Assembly (NCBI GenBank): GCA_965227445.1
Contig: OZ245751.1
Location: 2,976,001-3,040,000, forward strand
Source: DT-110 sp030148525
GTDB taxonomy: Bacteria > Bacteroidota > Bacteroidia > Chitinophagales > Saprospiraceae
Direction of reading: 5' to 3'
Length of the DNA stretch: 64,000 nucleotides
Shown: positions 1 to 9,462 of the stretch, one piece after another
Numbering within the stretch: the first letter of the stretch is position 1
Layout of the letters: each line of letters begins with the position of its first letter
Program-made: the position numbers and the translations under genes
The notes under the pieces: model-generated
Told to the model about the DNA's origin: nothing
The model's input: only the letters and a program-made list of their open reading frames with translations
Databases searched by the model: none

Positions 1-621
1 GTAAAATTTGGTAAAAAGTTCGCACTGCCAGTCTTTGGTCAGGTGCTCATTCTGGAGGGTTATTTCCACGTAGATGTAGCGGGTTTCTTCGCTGCTAAAC
101 GTTTTGCAATACACCCGGTCATCCTCGGTTACATCATCGTATGGGCCTTCGTACAGTCGGAGAGAGCGCACGCTCAGGTAGGGGTTCTCTCCCGGCAGGG
201 AGTCTTTTGAGGCATCTTCAATGTAGAAGTATTTGGTGCCGACCTTTTCCCCCTCGATCCAGGCCTCCCAGTAGTAGGTACCCTTTTTCCAAAAAGCACC
301 TTCATTCTTATTCCCCCACCCTTCGCGGATGTAGACTACGTTATCGTACTTGCTTACTTTTTTCCGCAAGGGTAAATAGCAAATCTCTTTGCGGCCTTTT
401 TTCAGGGAAAAACACTTCAGCTCGACATCAATCTCCCAGTCCTCCTTATCGAATTGCTTATTAAAAAAGGACAATTCGGCATACACGTAGGTCGTTTCGT
501 ACCGGTCAAACACCTGGCGATATTTCTTTTTATTATCGGCCAGCCATTCGGTAGAAGCGTATACCTTAAGTTCTTTGAACTTATAGTTTTTAGACCCAGA
601 TTGCTGTAACTCTTCAGACAT
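1..621 (-). CDS. Hypothetical protein with internal repeat, cut by window edge
   Basis: The reading frame is open from an ATG at 621 to the left edge, giving 207 residues with no stop, so the C-terminus is missing. I do not recognise the family. It has no signal peptide or membrane segment and is rich in aromatic and charged residues. Two modules resemble each other: residues about 38-65 (YVYAELSFFNK, then EDWE) and about 183-207 (YIYVEITLQNE, then KDWQ), which suggests tandem beta-rich domains. It is divergent from the Clp-like gene at 898 across a 276-bp spacer, so the two may share control. The alternative ATG at 625 is out of frame. A link to AAA+ partner proteins is only a guess from position. 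Confidence 0.75.
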   Translation of the reverse strand, partial: MSEELQQSGSKNYKFKELKVYASTEWLADNKKKYRQVFDRYETTYVYAELSFFNKQFDKEDWEIDVELKCFSLKKGRKEICYLPLRKKVSKYDNVVYIREGWGNKNEGAFWKKGTYYWEAWIEGEKVGTKYFYIEDASKDSLPGENPYLSVRSLRLYEGPYDDVTEDDRVYCKTFSSEETRYIYVEITLQNEHLTKDWQCELFTKFY

Positions 622-897
622 GCATTTCTTTTACGGAGAAGATTCCACTAGGTTAACCTTGTCCGAACTGAACAACGAGGGTTAGTTGAGTGTATCGCTA
701 AGGTAGCAACACCTGAACGTTTGTACCGTACTAATATGCTGCTTTTTGTAGCAATTTTTAAATTTTTGTTGCGATTTACTCCCCTCCTATAAGTAGGTAC
801 GACCCTCAAATTAACGGGTACACGATCGCTTTATTTTGTTATTAATTCGGTACTGACTACCTTCCCACCCATTTCGATTCCCACTTTTTAATGCGAC

Positions 898-3800
898 ATG
901 GTACAGCTCGAGCTCACCTTTCCAACCTGGGTCCAACAAGTAAGTCTTCAGGATAAGCCCCACTTCCAGCTGCGCCCGCTGTTTGTACCTTTCCCTCAGG
1001 TAACAAACCAACGGTACCAAAGTGCATTGACTCAACTCAAGAAGGAAGTCCAAAACGCCTTTAAATACCCGGAATTAGATCGCAACAGTATCAACCAGTT
1101 GCAGTGGTTTATGTTCAAGCCGGAACTCCAAATGGAACGCGTCCGGTTTCAGTTCAACCTGGGTAAACAACCCATCGACGGGGCTTTTATGATCATCCGG
1201 TTTAAGGTACGCGGCCTGGCTTGCCTGTACCTGCCGGCCTGCGATCACATGATGCTGATCGAGCGTGGAACGGGCTCGACGGATCGGCGCCAACAACTTC
1301 GGGAAGCCATCAAAAAATACCTCAGGCAGGAGCGGGATATCCTGGATGATGAATTCGATCCGCAGCAATACTATGCCGGCCGCAAGGACTTCCTCACCGA
1401 TACATCGGTAAAGGTGAGTGTTTCCTTTGTACCCAACACCTTTGAACGGCAGCAAACGGCGCCAATGTTTGCCCACTTGTTCCAATCCGACGATTTCCAG
1501 GGCATGTTCGAGGTATACAAAGTAGCCAGGGATCTCACTGAGGAATACCCCGACGACCTGCAGCGGGCTTATTTTCGGGAGGAAGCCGTGCAGCAATTGC
1601 GGACTTCCCTGCTATCGACATCCCATACGCCCCTGGTATTGGTGGGTCGGGAGGGCATTGGCCGACATACCGTTCTGCACGAACTGGTCTACCAATACGT
1701 CAAAGAGAACCAGGAAAAGGAACAGCGGTTTCGGTCCGTTTTCCTGCTCGATCCTACCCGGGTCATTGCCGGCATGAGCATCGTCGGAATGTGGCAAAAA
1801 CGCTTTGAAGCCATCTTACAATTTCTGATCGAGCCCTCAGAGGAGCATACTGACTCCCACATATTGGTGGTTGATAATCCCATTGCGTTGCTCCGCATTG
1901 GCACCTCCGCCAGTAATAGCCTGACCCTGTCGGATGTACTCAAACCCTATCTGGAGCAACGGAAACTTCCCTTACTATTGATCGCCAGCCCCCAGGAATG
2001 GGCTGTCTTTCAGGAAAAAGACAGGTCTTTGTCCGAACTCTTTCAGGTGCATCGCCTGGAAGAACCTAAGGTTCCCGTAGCTATCCGGATGATCCTGGAA
2101 AAACGCAAGTGGCTGGAAGACCGGCACCAGGTGGCGATCAGTATTTCGGCCATTCAGCAATTGCTGTTTATTCAGCGGAACTACCTGAGTCAGAAAGCAC
2201 TGCCCGGAGCTATTGTCGGACGCCTGGAACAACTCGCCATCAAGCACCGGGAATCCCAGATCGATGCCCACAAGGTGCGCGATGATTTTCAGTTGAGCAG
2301 TGGGCTGCAGTCGCATATTTTCGACAACTACTACGTCTTCGAACCCAATGAGGTCCGCAAGGTGATCCGCCGTTCCCTGATCGGGCAGGATGCAGCCGTG
2401 GAAGCCCTTACTCAGGTGGTTCACCTCTATAAAGCCAAGCTCAATAACCCGGAAAAACCGGTCAGCTCACTGCTGTTCATCGGCCCGACCGGGGTAGGTA
2501 AAACCCAGGCTGCTAAAGTCCTTGCCGAATATTTGCTGGGCGGAGAAAACCACCTGTTGCGCTACGACATGAACGAATATGTTGACGCAGGAGCCGCCCA
2601 ACGACTACTGGGTGACTACTACAATCCCGAAGGACAGTTGACCGGTAAGGTGCGTTACCAACCTTTTAGCATCATCCTGCTCGACGAGATCGAAAAAGCC
2701 CACACTAAGGTACGCGATCTGTTATTACAGGTGCTCGATGACGGTCGTCTTACCGATAGCCTGGGACGCACGGTTGACTTTACCAATAGCATCATCATTA
2801 TGACCTCTAACCTGGGGGCTGATGCCATCGGTCGGGCCATTCAACTGACCGACTCTGATACGGAAGAAGAAGCCATCTACCGACGCGAAATGCAAAAATA
2901 TTTTCGTCCGGAGTTCATTAACCGCATCGACCAAACCGTAGTATTTCGCAAGCTGGGACGAGCCGACATTCAGGGGATCGCACGACTGCAGATCAAAGAA
3001 TTACTCGGTCGGGACGGTTTTGTGCGACGCACCACTATATTGAATATCCAACGGGAAGCTTTGCAATGGGTGGCCGATCGGGGCTACGATGCCCGTATGG
3101 GCGGACGGGCCCTGCGCCGGCAGATCGAACGGGATCTGACCTTCTTGTCGGCCGAGCAATTGTTGCGGGTCCGGCACGACGGCCCCATCATCCTCAATAT
3201 TACCCTCGAAGGGGATCATCTCAAACCGAGCATCCACCCCCTGTCTTTTGCCGAGCCCAGGAATTCCACGATGCTCAACGATATCCCCGGTGACCAGGAA
3301 GGCAGTCGTTTTTACCGAAAGCTCGGCCAGGCGGTTGACCGGTTGCGCGAACAAGTCGCCAGGTACGAAGCGCAATTACCTGATGATATTGAAAAAGACT
3401 GGCGGTACTATCAGTTTAAGACTCAGTTAGACGTAGTAAAACAGGACATTCAGACCATACGCATTGCCTACAGTGACCGGTATTACCGCGAGGCTCTGGC
3501 CACACCCTTACGCTTGAAACAAACACGCTCGGTTTCCTGGCGCGATGACGAACGCAGCAGCACTGATCGGGGGTCGATCAGGGCACGCCTGTTCCAGGAA
3601 GCCGCTCTGAAGGAACTGTCCGATGCCTATCGTTTTGCGCCCAGCCAGTTCGACAACCTGCGCAGTGAGTTTATCGACAAATACCTGAACGTTGCCCTGA
3701 CCTGCCTGTTCGGAGAAGCTTTTCTGTCGAACAAATACGAGGTGTGCACACTCCGGGTTGAATCCCTGATCGCCGATCAGGGAAAGCCCGAAATCAAATA

Positions 3801-4158
3801 CCTGCTCGAGAAATACGCTCAGCTGTTCGAGCATCTGGACCTGCCCTTTCAACTCGACCGGCAACGTTCCAGGATTATCGCGGAAGGTTATGGTTTACGC
3901 GAATTACTGACCGGGGAAGTGGGCATACACTTATTCTACGTCGCCCACCGGAACCCTTTGCCCGTGCGCATCCAGATGAAGGAGCAGGCAGCTTCAGATT
4001 CCTATTCGGTTATTCGTATCTACGATGGTACAAAAACACTGACCGACATACGGACGTCCTTTACCAATGCCGTTAATATGACACCCCAGGAATTTAAACT
4101 GCTGCTATATGCCGGTTTGCCGGATGAACGCAGGGCTACAATATTGAAAACTTCTTAA
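898..4158 (+). CDS. Clp/HSP100-like double AAA+ ATPase with degenerate first ATPase domain
   Basis: A 1086-residue protein. The C-terminal AAA+ module is canonical ClpA/ClpB D2: Walker A GPTGVGKT (529-536), Walker B IILLDEIEKAH (D596, E597), sensor 1 IIIMTSNLG, arginine-finger region FRPEFINRID, and a D2 small domain with ARMGGRALRR. The first AAA+ module keeps the fold but not the catalytic residues: its P-loop reads GREGIGRHT (250-258; the lysine is Arg256) and its Walker B reads VVDN (D326, N327 instead of DE). Its small domain resembles ClpA/B D1. Residues 1-240 match no family I know, and there is no Clp_N repeat. The long C-terminal extension past about residue 800 is also unusual. It could unfold a dedicated substrate; a T6SS ClpV role is possible but no T6SS gene is nearby. 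Confidence 0.85.
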   Translation: MVQLELTFPTWVQQVSLQDKPHFQLRPLFVPFPQVTNQRYQSALTQLKKEVQNAFKYPELDRNSINQLQWFMFKPELQMERVRFQFNLGKQPIDGAFMIIRFKVRGLACLYLPACDHMMLIERGTGSTDRRQQLREAIKKYLRQERDILDDEFDPQQYYAGRKDFLTDTSVKVSVSFVPNTFERQQTAPMFAHLFQSDDFQGMFEVYKVARDLTEEYPDDLQRAYFREEAVQQLRTSLLSTSHTPLVLVGREGIGRHTVLHELVYQYVKENQEKEQRFRSVFLLDPTRVIAGMSIVGMWQKRFEAILQFLIEPSEEHTDSHILVVDNPIALLRIGTSASNSLTLSDVLKPYLEQRKLPLLLIASPQEWAVFQEKDRSLSELFQVHRLEEPKVPVAIRMILEKRKWLEDRHQVAISISAIQQLLFIQRNYLSQKALPGAIVGRLEQLAIKHRESQIDAHKVRDDFQLSSGLQSHIFDNYYVFEPNEVRKVIRRSLIGQDAAVEALTQVVHLYKAKLNNPEKPVSSLLFIGPTGVGKTQAAKVLAEYLLGGENHLLRYDMNEYVDAGAAQRLLGDYYNPEGQLTGKVRYQPFSIILLDEIEKAHTKVRDLLLQVLDDGRLTDSLGRTVDFTNSIIIMTSNLGADAIGRAIQLTDSDTEEEAIYRREMQKYFRPEFINRIDQTVVFRKLGRADIQGIARLQIKELLGRDGFVRRTTILNIQREALQWVADRGYDARMGGRALRRQIERDLTFLSAEQLLRVRHDGPIILNITLEGDHLKPSIHPLSFAEPRNSTMLNDIPGDQEGSRFYRKLGQAVDRLREQVARYEAQLPDDIEKDWRYYQFKTQLDVVKQDIQTIRIAYSDRYYREALATPLRLKQTRSVSWRDDERSSTDRGSIRARLFQEAALKELSDAYRFAPSQFDNLRSEFIDKYLNVALTCLFGEAFLSNKYEVCTLRVESLIADQGKPEIKYLLEKYAQLFEHLDLPFQLDRQRSRIIAEGYGLRELLTGEVGIHLFYVAHRNPLPVRIQMKEQAASDSYSVIRIYDGTKTLTDIRTSFTNAVNMTPQEFKLLLYAGLPDERRATILKTS

Positions 4159-4295
4159 TTCAATGTACTTTTGAATAAAACTATTTCAGAATAAAAACCA
4201 ATTTGATGCTGATGCCTTTCGGCAAAAGGGATACCACCGCCGAAGCGTATCAAAGCAACCATCGACAGGTGCTACTACCCTAACAATAAACTCCT

Positions 4296-6347
4296 ATGAA
4301 ACAAACAGCTCCCACCCCACCGGTGGCCGCCAAGAAGCCCCATACCATCACCGTACACAATGATCCGCGCGAAGACCCCTACTATTGGCTGCGGGACCGG
4401 GAAAACCCCGAAGTCATTGCGTACCTGGAAGCCGAAAATGCCTATACCAAAGCAAGCCTGGCACACACGGAATCCTTCCAAAAACAACTATTTGAAGAAA
4501 TAAAAGGCCGGATCAAAGAAGACGATGAATCCGTCCCCTATCTCGACAATGACTACTACTACCTGACCCGGTTTGTGAAAGGCGGTGAGTACCCTATCTA
4601 TGTACGCAAACACAAATCGCTCGATAATCAGGACGAAGTTTTACTCGATGTCAACAAACTGGCCGAGGGTCACGACTACTATCAGGTCGGAAGCCGTTCG
4701 GTCAGTTTAGATAATAAAACCATGGCCTACGGGGTCGATACGGTATCGCGCCGCCTCTACACCCTCCACTTCAAAAATCTGGAAAAAGGAGATCATTTCG
4801 AGGAGACCATCCCCAATACCTCGGGATCAGTGATCTGGGCCAACGATAACCAACATCTTTTTTACGTCCGCAAACACCCGGAAACACTACGCAGCTACCA
4901 GGTGGTGCGTCACCGCCTGGGTACTGATCCCACCGAAGATGTCATTGTGTTCACCGAGGAGGACGACACCTATAACGTGGGCATTTTTAAGACCAAATCG
5001 GATAAATGGCTGGTGATTGGCTCCTTCCAGACAATCTCCCAGGAATTTCGCATTCTGCCGGCCGATGCGCCCCTTGACGAATGGCGTATATTCCAGCCGC
5101 GGGAACGCAACCTGGAGTACGATATCGCCCACTTTGAGGATCGCTTTTACGTACGTACCAATATGGAGGCCGAAAACTTCCGGCTCATGGTAACACCGGA
5201 GGATGCCACTACCAAAGACAACTGGGATGAAGTCATTCCCCATCGACCTAACGTATTGCTGGAAGACCTGGATATCTTTAAGGACTACCTGGTCTTATCC
5301 GAACGTCGCGATGGCATCACCCGCCTGCGAGTCCGTCCCTGGGATGGATATGAACACTACATAGAGTTTCCCGAGCAAGCCTACGTGGCTTACACCTCTA
5401 TCAACCTGGAGTTCGATACGTCCCAATTGCGCATCGCCTATCAATCCATGAAGACTCCGCCGACCATATTCGACTATCATATGGAAAAGCAGACCTTCCG
5501 TCAGCTTAAGCAACAAGAGGTGCTGGGAGGCTTTAATCCGGATGAATACGAGTCGGAGCGCTTATACGCCCCGGCCCGCGATGGTGAGCGCGTACCTTTA
5601 TCGTTGGTCTATCATCGCGATACCGAACGATCGGGCAAATCACCATTATTGCTGTACGGCTATGGATCGTACGGCAACAGCATGGAACCCTTCTTCAGTC
5701 CGGCTCGTCTTAGTTTGCTGAACCGGGGCTTCGTCTTTGCTATTGCTCATATTCGCGGGGGGGAAGAAATGGGCCGACGTTGGTACGACCAGGGTAAGCT
5801 GCTCCACAAGAAGAACACCTTCACCGATTTCATCGACTGTGGCGAATTCCTTATCCAGCGTGGATATGCTGGCCAGCGGGGCCTGTATGCCATGGGGGGC
5901 AGTGCGGGTGGCTTACTCATGGGAGCCGTAGCTAATATGCGTCCCGACCTGTGGGCGGGTATTGTGGCTGCCGTGCCTTTTGTCGACGTAGTTACCACCA
6001 TGCTCGACGACACTATCCCCCTCACCACCTTTGAATACGACGAATGGGGGAACCCCAACGATCCGGCCTACTACGATTATATAAAATCGTACTCACCCTA
6101 CGACAACGTCGAGGCCAAGGATTACCCGCCTATGCTGATCACCACCGGACTACACGATTCTCAGGTGCAATACTGGGAACCGGCCAAGTGGGTAGCTCGT
6201 TTGCGGGAACGCAAAACAGATGATAATCCGCTGTACCTGCACATCAATATGAAAACGGGGCACAGTGGCGCTTCCGGACGGTTTGAGCGGTATAAAGAGA
6301 TCGCGCTGGATTACGCCTTTCTACTCGACCTGGCAGGACAGATATAG
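4296..6347 (+). CDS. ptrB: Oligopeptidase B (prolyl oligopeptidase family S9A)
   Basis: A 683-residue serine peptidase that cuts short peptides after basic residues. It has an N-terminal beta-propeller followed by an alpha/beta-hydrolase domain. The catalytic triad can be placed: Ser536 in GGSAGG, Asp621 in LHDSQVQYWEP and His656 in TGHSGASGR. The stretch IRGGEEMGRRWYDQG is typical of oligopeptidase B. Length fits the family (about 680-700). The N-terminus has no signal peptide, so it should be cytosolic. It stands alone, 137 bp after the Clp-like gene. That spacer contains one copy of the word GCCTTTCGGCAAAA (4214-4227). Confidence 0.95.
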   Translation: MKQTAPTPPVAAKKPHTITVHNDPREDPYYWLRDRENPEVIAYLEAENAYTKASLAHTESFQKQLFEEIKGRIKEDDESVPYLDNDYYYLTRFVKGGEYPIYVRKHKSLDNQDEVLLDVNKLAEGHDYYQVGSRSVSLDNKTMAYGVDTVSRRLYTLHFKNLEKGDHFEETIPNTSGSVIWANDNQHLFYVRKHPETLRSYQVVRHRLGTDPTEDVIVFTEEDDTYNVGIFKTKSDKWLVIGSFQTISQEFRILPADAPLDEWRIFQPRERNLEYDIAHFEDRFYVRTNMEAENFRLMVTPEDATTKDNWDEVIPHRPNVLLEDLDIFKDYLVLSERRDGITRLRVRPWDGYEHYIEFPEQAYVAYTSINLEFDTSQLRIAYQSMKTPPTIFDYHMEKQTFRQLKQQEVLGGFNPDEYESERLYAPARDGERVPLSLVYHRDTERSGKSPLLLYGYGSYGNSMEPFFSPARLSLLNRGFVFAIAHIRGGEEMGRRWYDQGKLLHKKNTFTDFIDCGEFLIQRGYAGQRGLYAMGGSAGGLLMGAVANMRPDLWAGIVAAVPFVDVVTTMLDDTIPLTTFEYDEWGNPNDPAYYDYIKSYSPYDNVEAKDYPPMLITTGLHDSQVQYWEPAKWVARLRERKTDDNPLYLHINMKTGHSGASGRFERYKEIALDYAFLLDLAGQI

Positions 6348-6478
6348 GAGGTCAGAGATCAGAAGTCGGAGGTCGGAGGTCGGAAATCGGATTTAGTTTA
6401 TAATTTTTGATGCTTAATTTTTAATTAACCCGCATATAATCAGATAATTAAAAATTATCAATTAAAAATTATTAACTA
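6348..6478. repeat. Low-complexity spacer: (GGAGGTC/GGAAATC) words plus AT-rich inverted words
   Basis: Between two convergent genes, 6350-6392 consists of degenerate 8-base units of the form AGTCGGAG/AAATCGGA. It is followed by alternating TTTTTAATTAA and AATTAAAAATTATC words (6400-6478) that can fold back on one another. The same G-rich word family recurs at 22748-22800 and 54883-54955, and the AT-rich family at 50574-50650. No gene is visible here. Confidence 0.7.
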
Positions 6479-7612
6479 TCAACCAACGAGTAATTTCTCC
6501 GTCACCTCCAGCACCCGTTCTATCTCTTGGGCCGTGTTGTGGTGGGAGAAGGAAAAACGGATGGTGGTGGCCGGATCGCCGGGTTTGAGGGCATCGAGTA
6601 CGTGAGATCCTGCGTCGGCGCCGGAGCTGCAGGCGCTACCACCCGACACACTGATTCCCTGGATATCGAAATTGAGCAGCAGCATATCGCTTTTGGCGGA
6701 AGCCGGAAAGCTGACACTCAGAATCTTATAGTGGCTTTCGCCAAAAGCATCCCCGTTAAAGGCTATGCCGGGAATGCGTTCCTGCAGGCCACGAAGCAAT
6801 TGGTCACGCAGGGTACGAATATATTTCTCCTGCTTTTCGCGTTCCTCCATTTTCTTTTTTAAGGCGGTGGCCATACCCACGATGCCGTAGAGGTTTTCGG
6901 TGCCGCCCCGCATATTCCGTTCCTGGGCGCCGCCGTCGATAAAAGGCTTGATCAGATTATCGCCATTGATGTAGACGAATCCCACCCCTTTCGGGCCGTA
7001 GAATTTATGGGCCGAACCCGTGAGAAAGCTTATGGGGGTCTTGTCTACATCAATGGGGAAATACCCCATAGTTTGCACGGTATCAGTATGGAATAATGCT
7101 CCCTTTTCAGCACATAGTTGAGCCACTCCGGCTAAGGGTAGCATAGTGCCAATTTCGTTATTAGCGTGCATGAGGGACACCAGTGTTTTAGGGGATCCGG
7201 GGTTGTCTAACAATCCGGACAAGTGATTCAGATCAATCTGCCCCCTGGAATCCTGTTTGACAAAGGCGACCTCTACCCCCTCCCCTTCCAGACGTTGTAC
7301 CGTATGTAGTACGGCGTGGTGCTCGGTGCGTGCGCTGATGATGCGCTTCACACCCAGGTCGCGTACGGCGCACTTCAGGGCCATATTGTTCGATTCGGTG
7401 CCACAGGACGTGAAGAAGATTTCTCCGATTGATGCATTGAGTAACTCGGCGATTTCCTTTCGGGCCTCTTCGATGCGGGCACGGGCCGTACGCCCCTCCC
7501 GGTGAATGGAAGATGGGTTACCCGGGTAGGTGCGCATGGTCTCAGCCATGATGTCTACTACTTCCGGGTCGATGGGCGTAGTTGCTGCGTGATCGAGGTA
7601 AATGCGGTCCAT
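6479..7612 (-). CDS. Cysteine desulfurase (NifS/IscS family)
   Basis: A PLP enzyme of 377 residues that converts cysteine to alanine and gives the sulfane sulfur to Fe-S cluster or thio-cofactor synthesis. The start MDRIYLDHAATTP is diagnostic of NifS/IscS. The PLP lysine is Lys203 in SAHKFYGPKG, the cofactor-stacking histidine lies in the RTEHHAV stretch, and the persulfide cysteine is Cys328 in SGGSACSSGA. The mobile loop has the length of group I enzymes. No iscU or iscA gene adjoins. It follows a second class-V PLP enzyme in the same direction, 53 bp downstream, so co-transcription is likely. Confidence 0.93.
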   Translation of the reverse strand: MDRIYLDHAATTPIDPEVVDIMAETMRTYPGNPSSIHREGRTARARIEEARKEIAELLNASIGEIFFTSCGTESNNMALKCAVRDLGVKRIISARTEHHAVLHTVQRLEGEGVEVAFVKQDSRGQIDLNHLSGLLDNPGSPKTLVSLMHANNEIGTMLPLAGVAQLCAEKGALFHTDTVQTMGYFPIDVDKTPISFLTGSAHKFYGPKGVGFVYINGDNLIKPFIDGGAQERNMRGGTENLYGIVGMATALKKKMEEREKQEKYIRTLRDQLLRGLQERIPGIAFNGDAFGESHYKILSVSFPASAKSDMLLLNFDIQGISVSGGSACSSGADAGSHVLDALKPGDPATTIRFSFSHHNTAQEIERVLEVTEKLLVG

Positions 7613-7665
7613 AGTTCAGAGTTTCGCTTTCGCAAAAGAACGATACGTGATAGTGAGAAGTTGAA

Positions 7666-9165
7666 TTACACCAGTTTTGCAGAAAACCACTGATCGACCA
7701 ACTTACTTTCAGTGCCGGGATCGCGATCCATAGTGAATTCGTTCGTCTGTACATCGTAGGTGTATTCCGCTCCCCATTCCCGGAAGTTGGCGGCCATTTC
7801 TTCGATGGCTCCCAGCAGGTAATCCACCTCGGCCGTAGTGGTCGTCGGGTGGATCGACATGCGGATCCAGCCTGGCTTGGCCGACAGGTCCCCGTAGTTG
7901 ATCCGGTCGGTGATGGTCTGGGACTGTTCCTGGGACACCTGCAACAGGTAGTGCCCGTAGGTGCCGGCACAGGAGCAACCTCCACGCACCTGAATTCCGT
8001 AGCGGTCGTTCAATAGCTTCACCCCCAGGTTGTAATGCAGGTCATCGATGTAAAAGGAGATAACCCCCAACCGGTCCCGTTGGTGGTCGGCCAATAAGTG
8101 CAAATTGGGAATGGCATCCAGGCGTGGCCACATGCGATGGAGGATCTCCTCCTCGCGAGCCAGCATTTTATCTACTCCCATTTGTTCCTTCAACTGACAG
8201 CACAGGGCCACTCGCATGGTTTGGAGGAAACTGGGGGTGCCACCGTCCTCGCGGGCCTCGATCTCATCAATGTATTTGTGCCCCCCCCAGGGGTTTGTCC
8301 AGTCTACGGTCCCCCCACCCGGATTATCCGGGATTCGATTGGTGTACAACTTTGGATCAAAGACCAGAATGCCAGAGCTACCGGGGCCACCCAGGAATTT
8401 ATGGGGCGAAAAGTACAGCGCATCGAGATGGGCATCCGGATCTTCCGGACGCATGATGATATCAATATACGGAGCCGAGCAAGCAAAGTCTACGAAGATC
8501 AGGCCACCGTTTTGATGCATGATGCGGGCCATTTCGTAGTACGGTGTTTTAATGCCCGTTACATTGGAGCAGGAGGTGACAGCTGCAATTTTCCGTTTGC
8601 GGTTCTTGTATTTGTCCAACAGCCCCCGAAGCGCATCCAGATCAACCCGACCGTCGGCCGTCGGCGGGATAACCTCCACATCGGCCAGCGTCTCCAGCCA
8701 ACTGGTCTGATTGGAGTGGTGCTCCATGTGACTGATGAAAACAACGGTGCGCTCCTCCTCGGGAAGTTGCACTACCTGCCGGTAATGCTCGTGTACCTTA
8801 AGCCCCAGGATTCTTTGAAATTTATTGACTACCCCCGTCATACCAGAATTGGAGGAGATGAGCACATCCTTTTCGTGCGCGCCAACGTGTTTTTTGATCA
8901 GGTGTTTGGCGTGGTGATAGGCCTGGGTCATACTGCTTCCGGTGACCGTCGTTTCCGTATGGGTGTTCCCGACAAAGGGAGCGATCTGCCGTTGCAAAAT
9001 ATCTTCAATGGGCTGGTATAGCCGACCGGAGGCCGTCCAGTCCGCGTATACAATAGGACGTTCCCCCTCACAGGAGGTGAAGGTCTGATCGATGCCGATA
9101 ATTTTTTGCCGGAAGGGCGAAAAGTACGCTTCCAGTTTGGTGGTTGTATTGGTCAAGGTATCCAT
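7666..9165 (-). CDS. Aminotransferase class V-fold PLP enzyme (SufS/cysteine-desulfurase-like)
   Basis: A 499-residue class-V PLP protein, about 90 residues longer than SufS. The PLP lysine is Lys256 in FSPHKFLGGPG, and HMEHHSN supplies the ring-stacking histidine. Two cysteines close to the C-terminal third (Cys397 and Cys399 in RGGCSCAGTYGHYLL) sit where desulfurases carry the reactive cysteine, but the context differs from IscS/SufS. The substrate is therefore uncertain; cysteine desulfurase or selenocysteine lyase activity is plausible. It lies upstream of the cysteine desulfurase at 7612 in the same direction, with a GCTTTCGCAAAA word in the gap. Confidence 0.85.
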   Translation of the reverse strand: MDTLTNTTTKLEAYFSPFRQKIIGIDQTFTSCEGERPIVYADWTASGRLYQPIEDILQRQIAPFVGNTHTETTVTGSSMTQAYHHAKHLIKKHVGAHEKDVLISSNSGMTGVVNKFQRILGLKVHEHYRQVVQLPEEERTVVFISHMEHHSNQTSWLETLADVEVIPPTADGRVDLDALRGLLDKYKNRKRKIAAVTSCSNVTGIKTPYYEMARIMHQNGGLIFVDFACSAPYIDIIMRPEDPDAHLDALYFSPHKFLGGPGSSGILVFDPKLYTNRIPDNPGGGTVDWTNPWGGHKYIDEIEAREDGGTPSFLQTMRVALCCQLKEQMGVDKMLAREEEILHRMWPRLDAIPNLHLLADHQRDRLGVISFYIDDLHYNLGVKLLNDRYGIQVRGGCSCAGTYGHYLLQVSQEQSQTITDRINYGDLSAKPGWIRMSIHPTTTTAEVDYLLGAIEEMAANFREWGAEYTYDVQTNEFTMDRDPGTESKLVDQWFSAKLV

Positions 9166-9462
9166 AGCAATGTATTTTGAGCGGCTATCATTTGATTATA
9201 CATTCAGATGTCGTGGTCCACAAACATGTAAAGAACAGAGGTTGAGATTTTCGCCTTCACTTGGTTACGGCAGGTTGAGATTGAGGTTAAGTAAACCACT
9301 AAAGTGGTTAAGAACAATTCATTTGATCGTTTTATACCACAGCTAAAGCTGTGGCCTGATCCTCCCTCATCACCGAACCGTGAACCGCGGCCCGTGAACC
9401 GTGGCCCGTGGACCGTGGACCTTGGCCCGTGGCCCTTGGACCATGGTCTATGGCCCTCGAAG
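9166..9462. repeat. Spacer with small palindromes and (CCGTGGCCCGTGAA)n words
   Basis: No gene is seen. Two perfect small palindromes are present: AACCACT-AA-AGTGGTT (about 9294-9309) and CCACAGCT-AA-AGCTGTGG (9337-9354). At 9376-9455 the units GTGAACCG(C/T)GGCCC and GTGGACC(G/T)TGG repeat about eight times with drift. The CCACTAAAGTGG palindrome also occurs twice near 22.8 kb. The region separates two same-strand genes. Confidence 0.6.

Noticed and set aside
898..4158. T6SS ClpV
   Set aside because: D1 is degenerate, the N-terminus has no ClpV features, and no other T6SS gene is present in the window.
8098..9021. 307-codon open frame on the + strand
   Set aside because: It is the antisense of the class-V PLP gene, with no recognisable domain; the sense strand has clear catalytic motifs.
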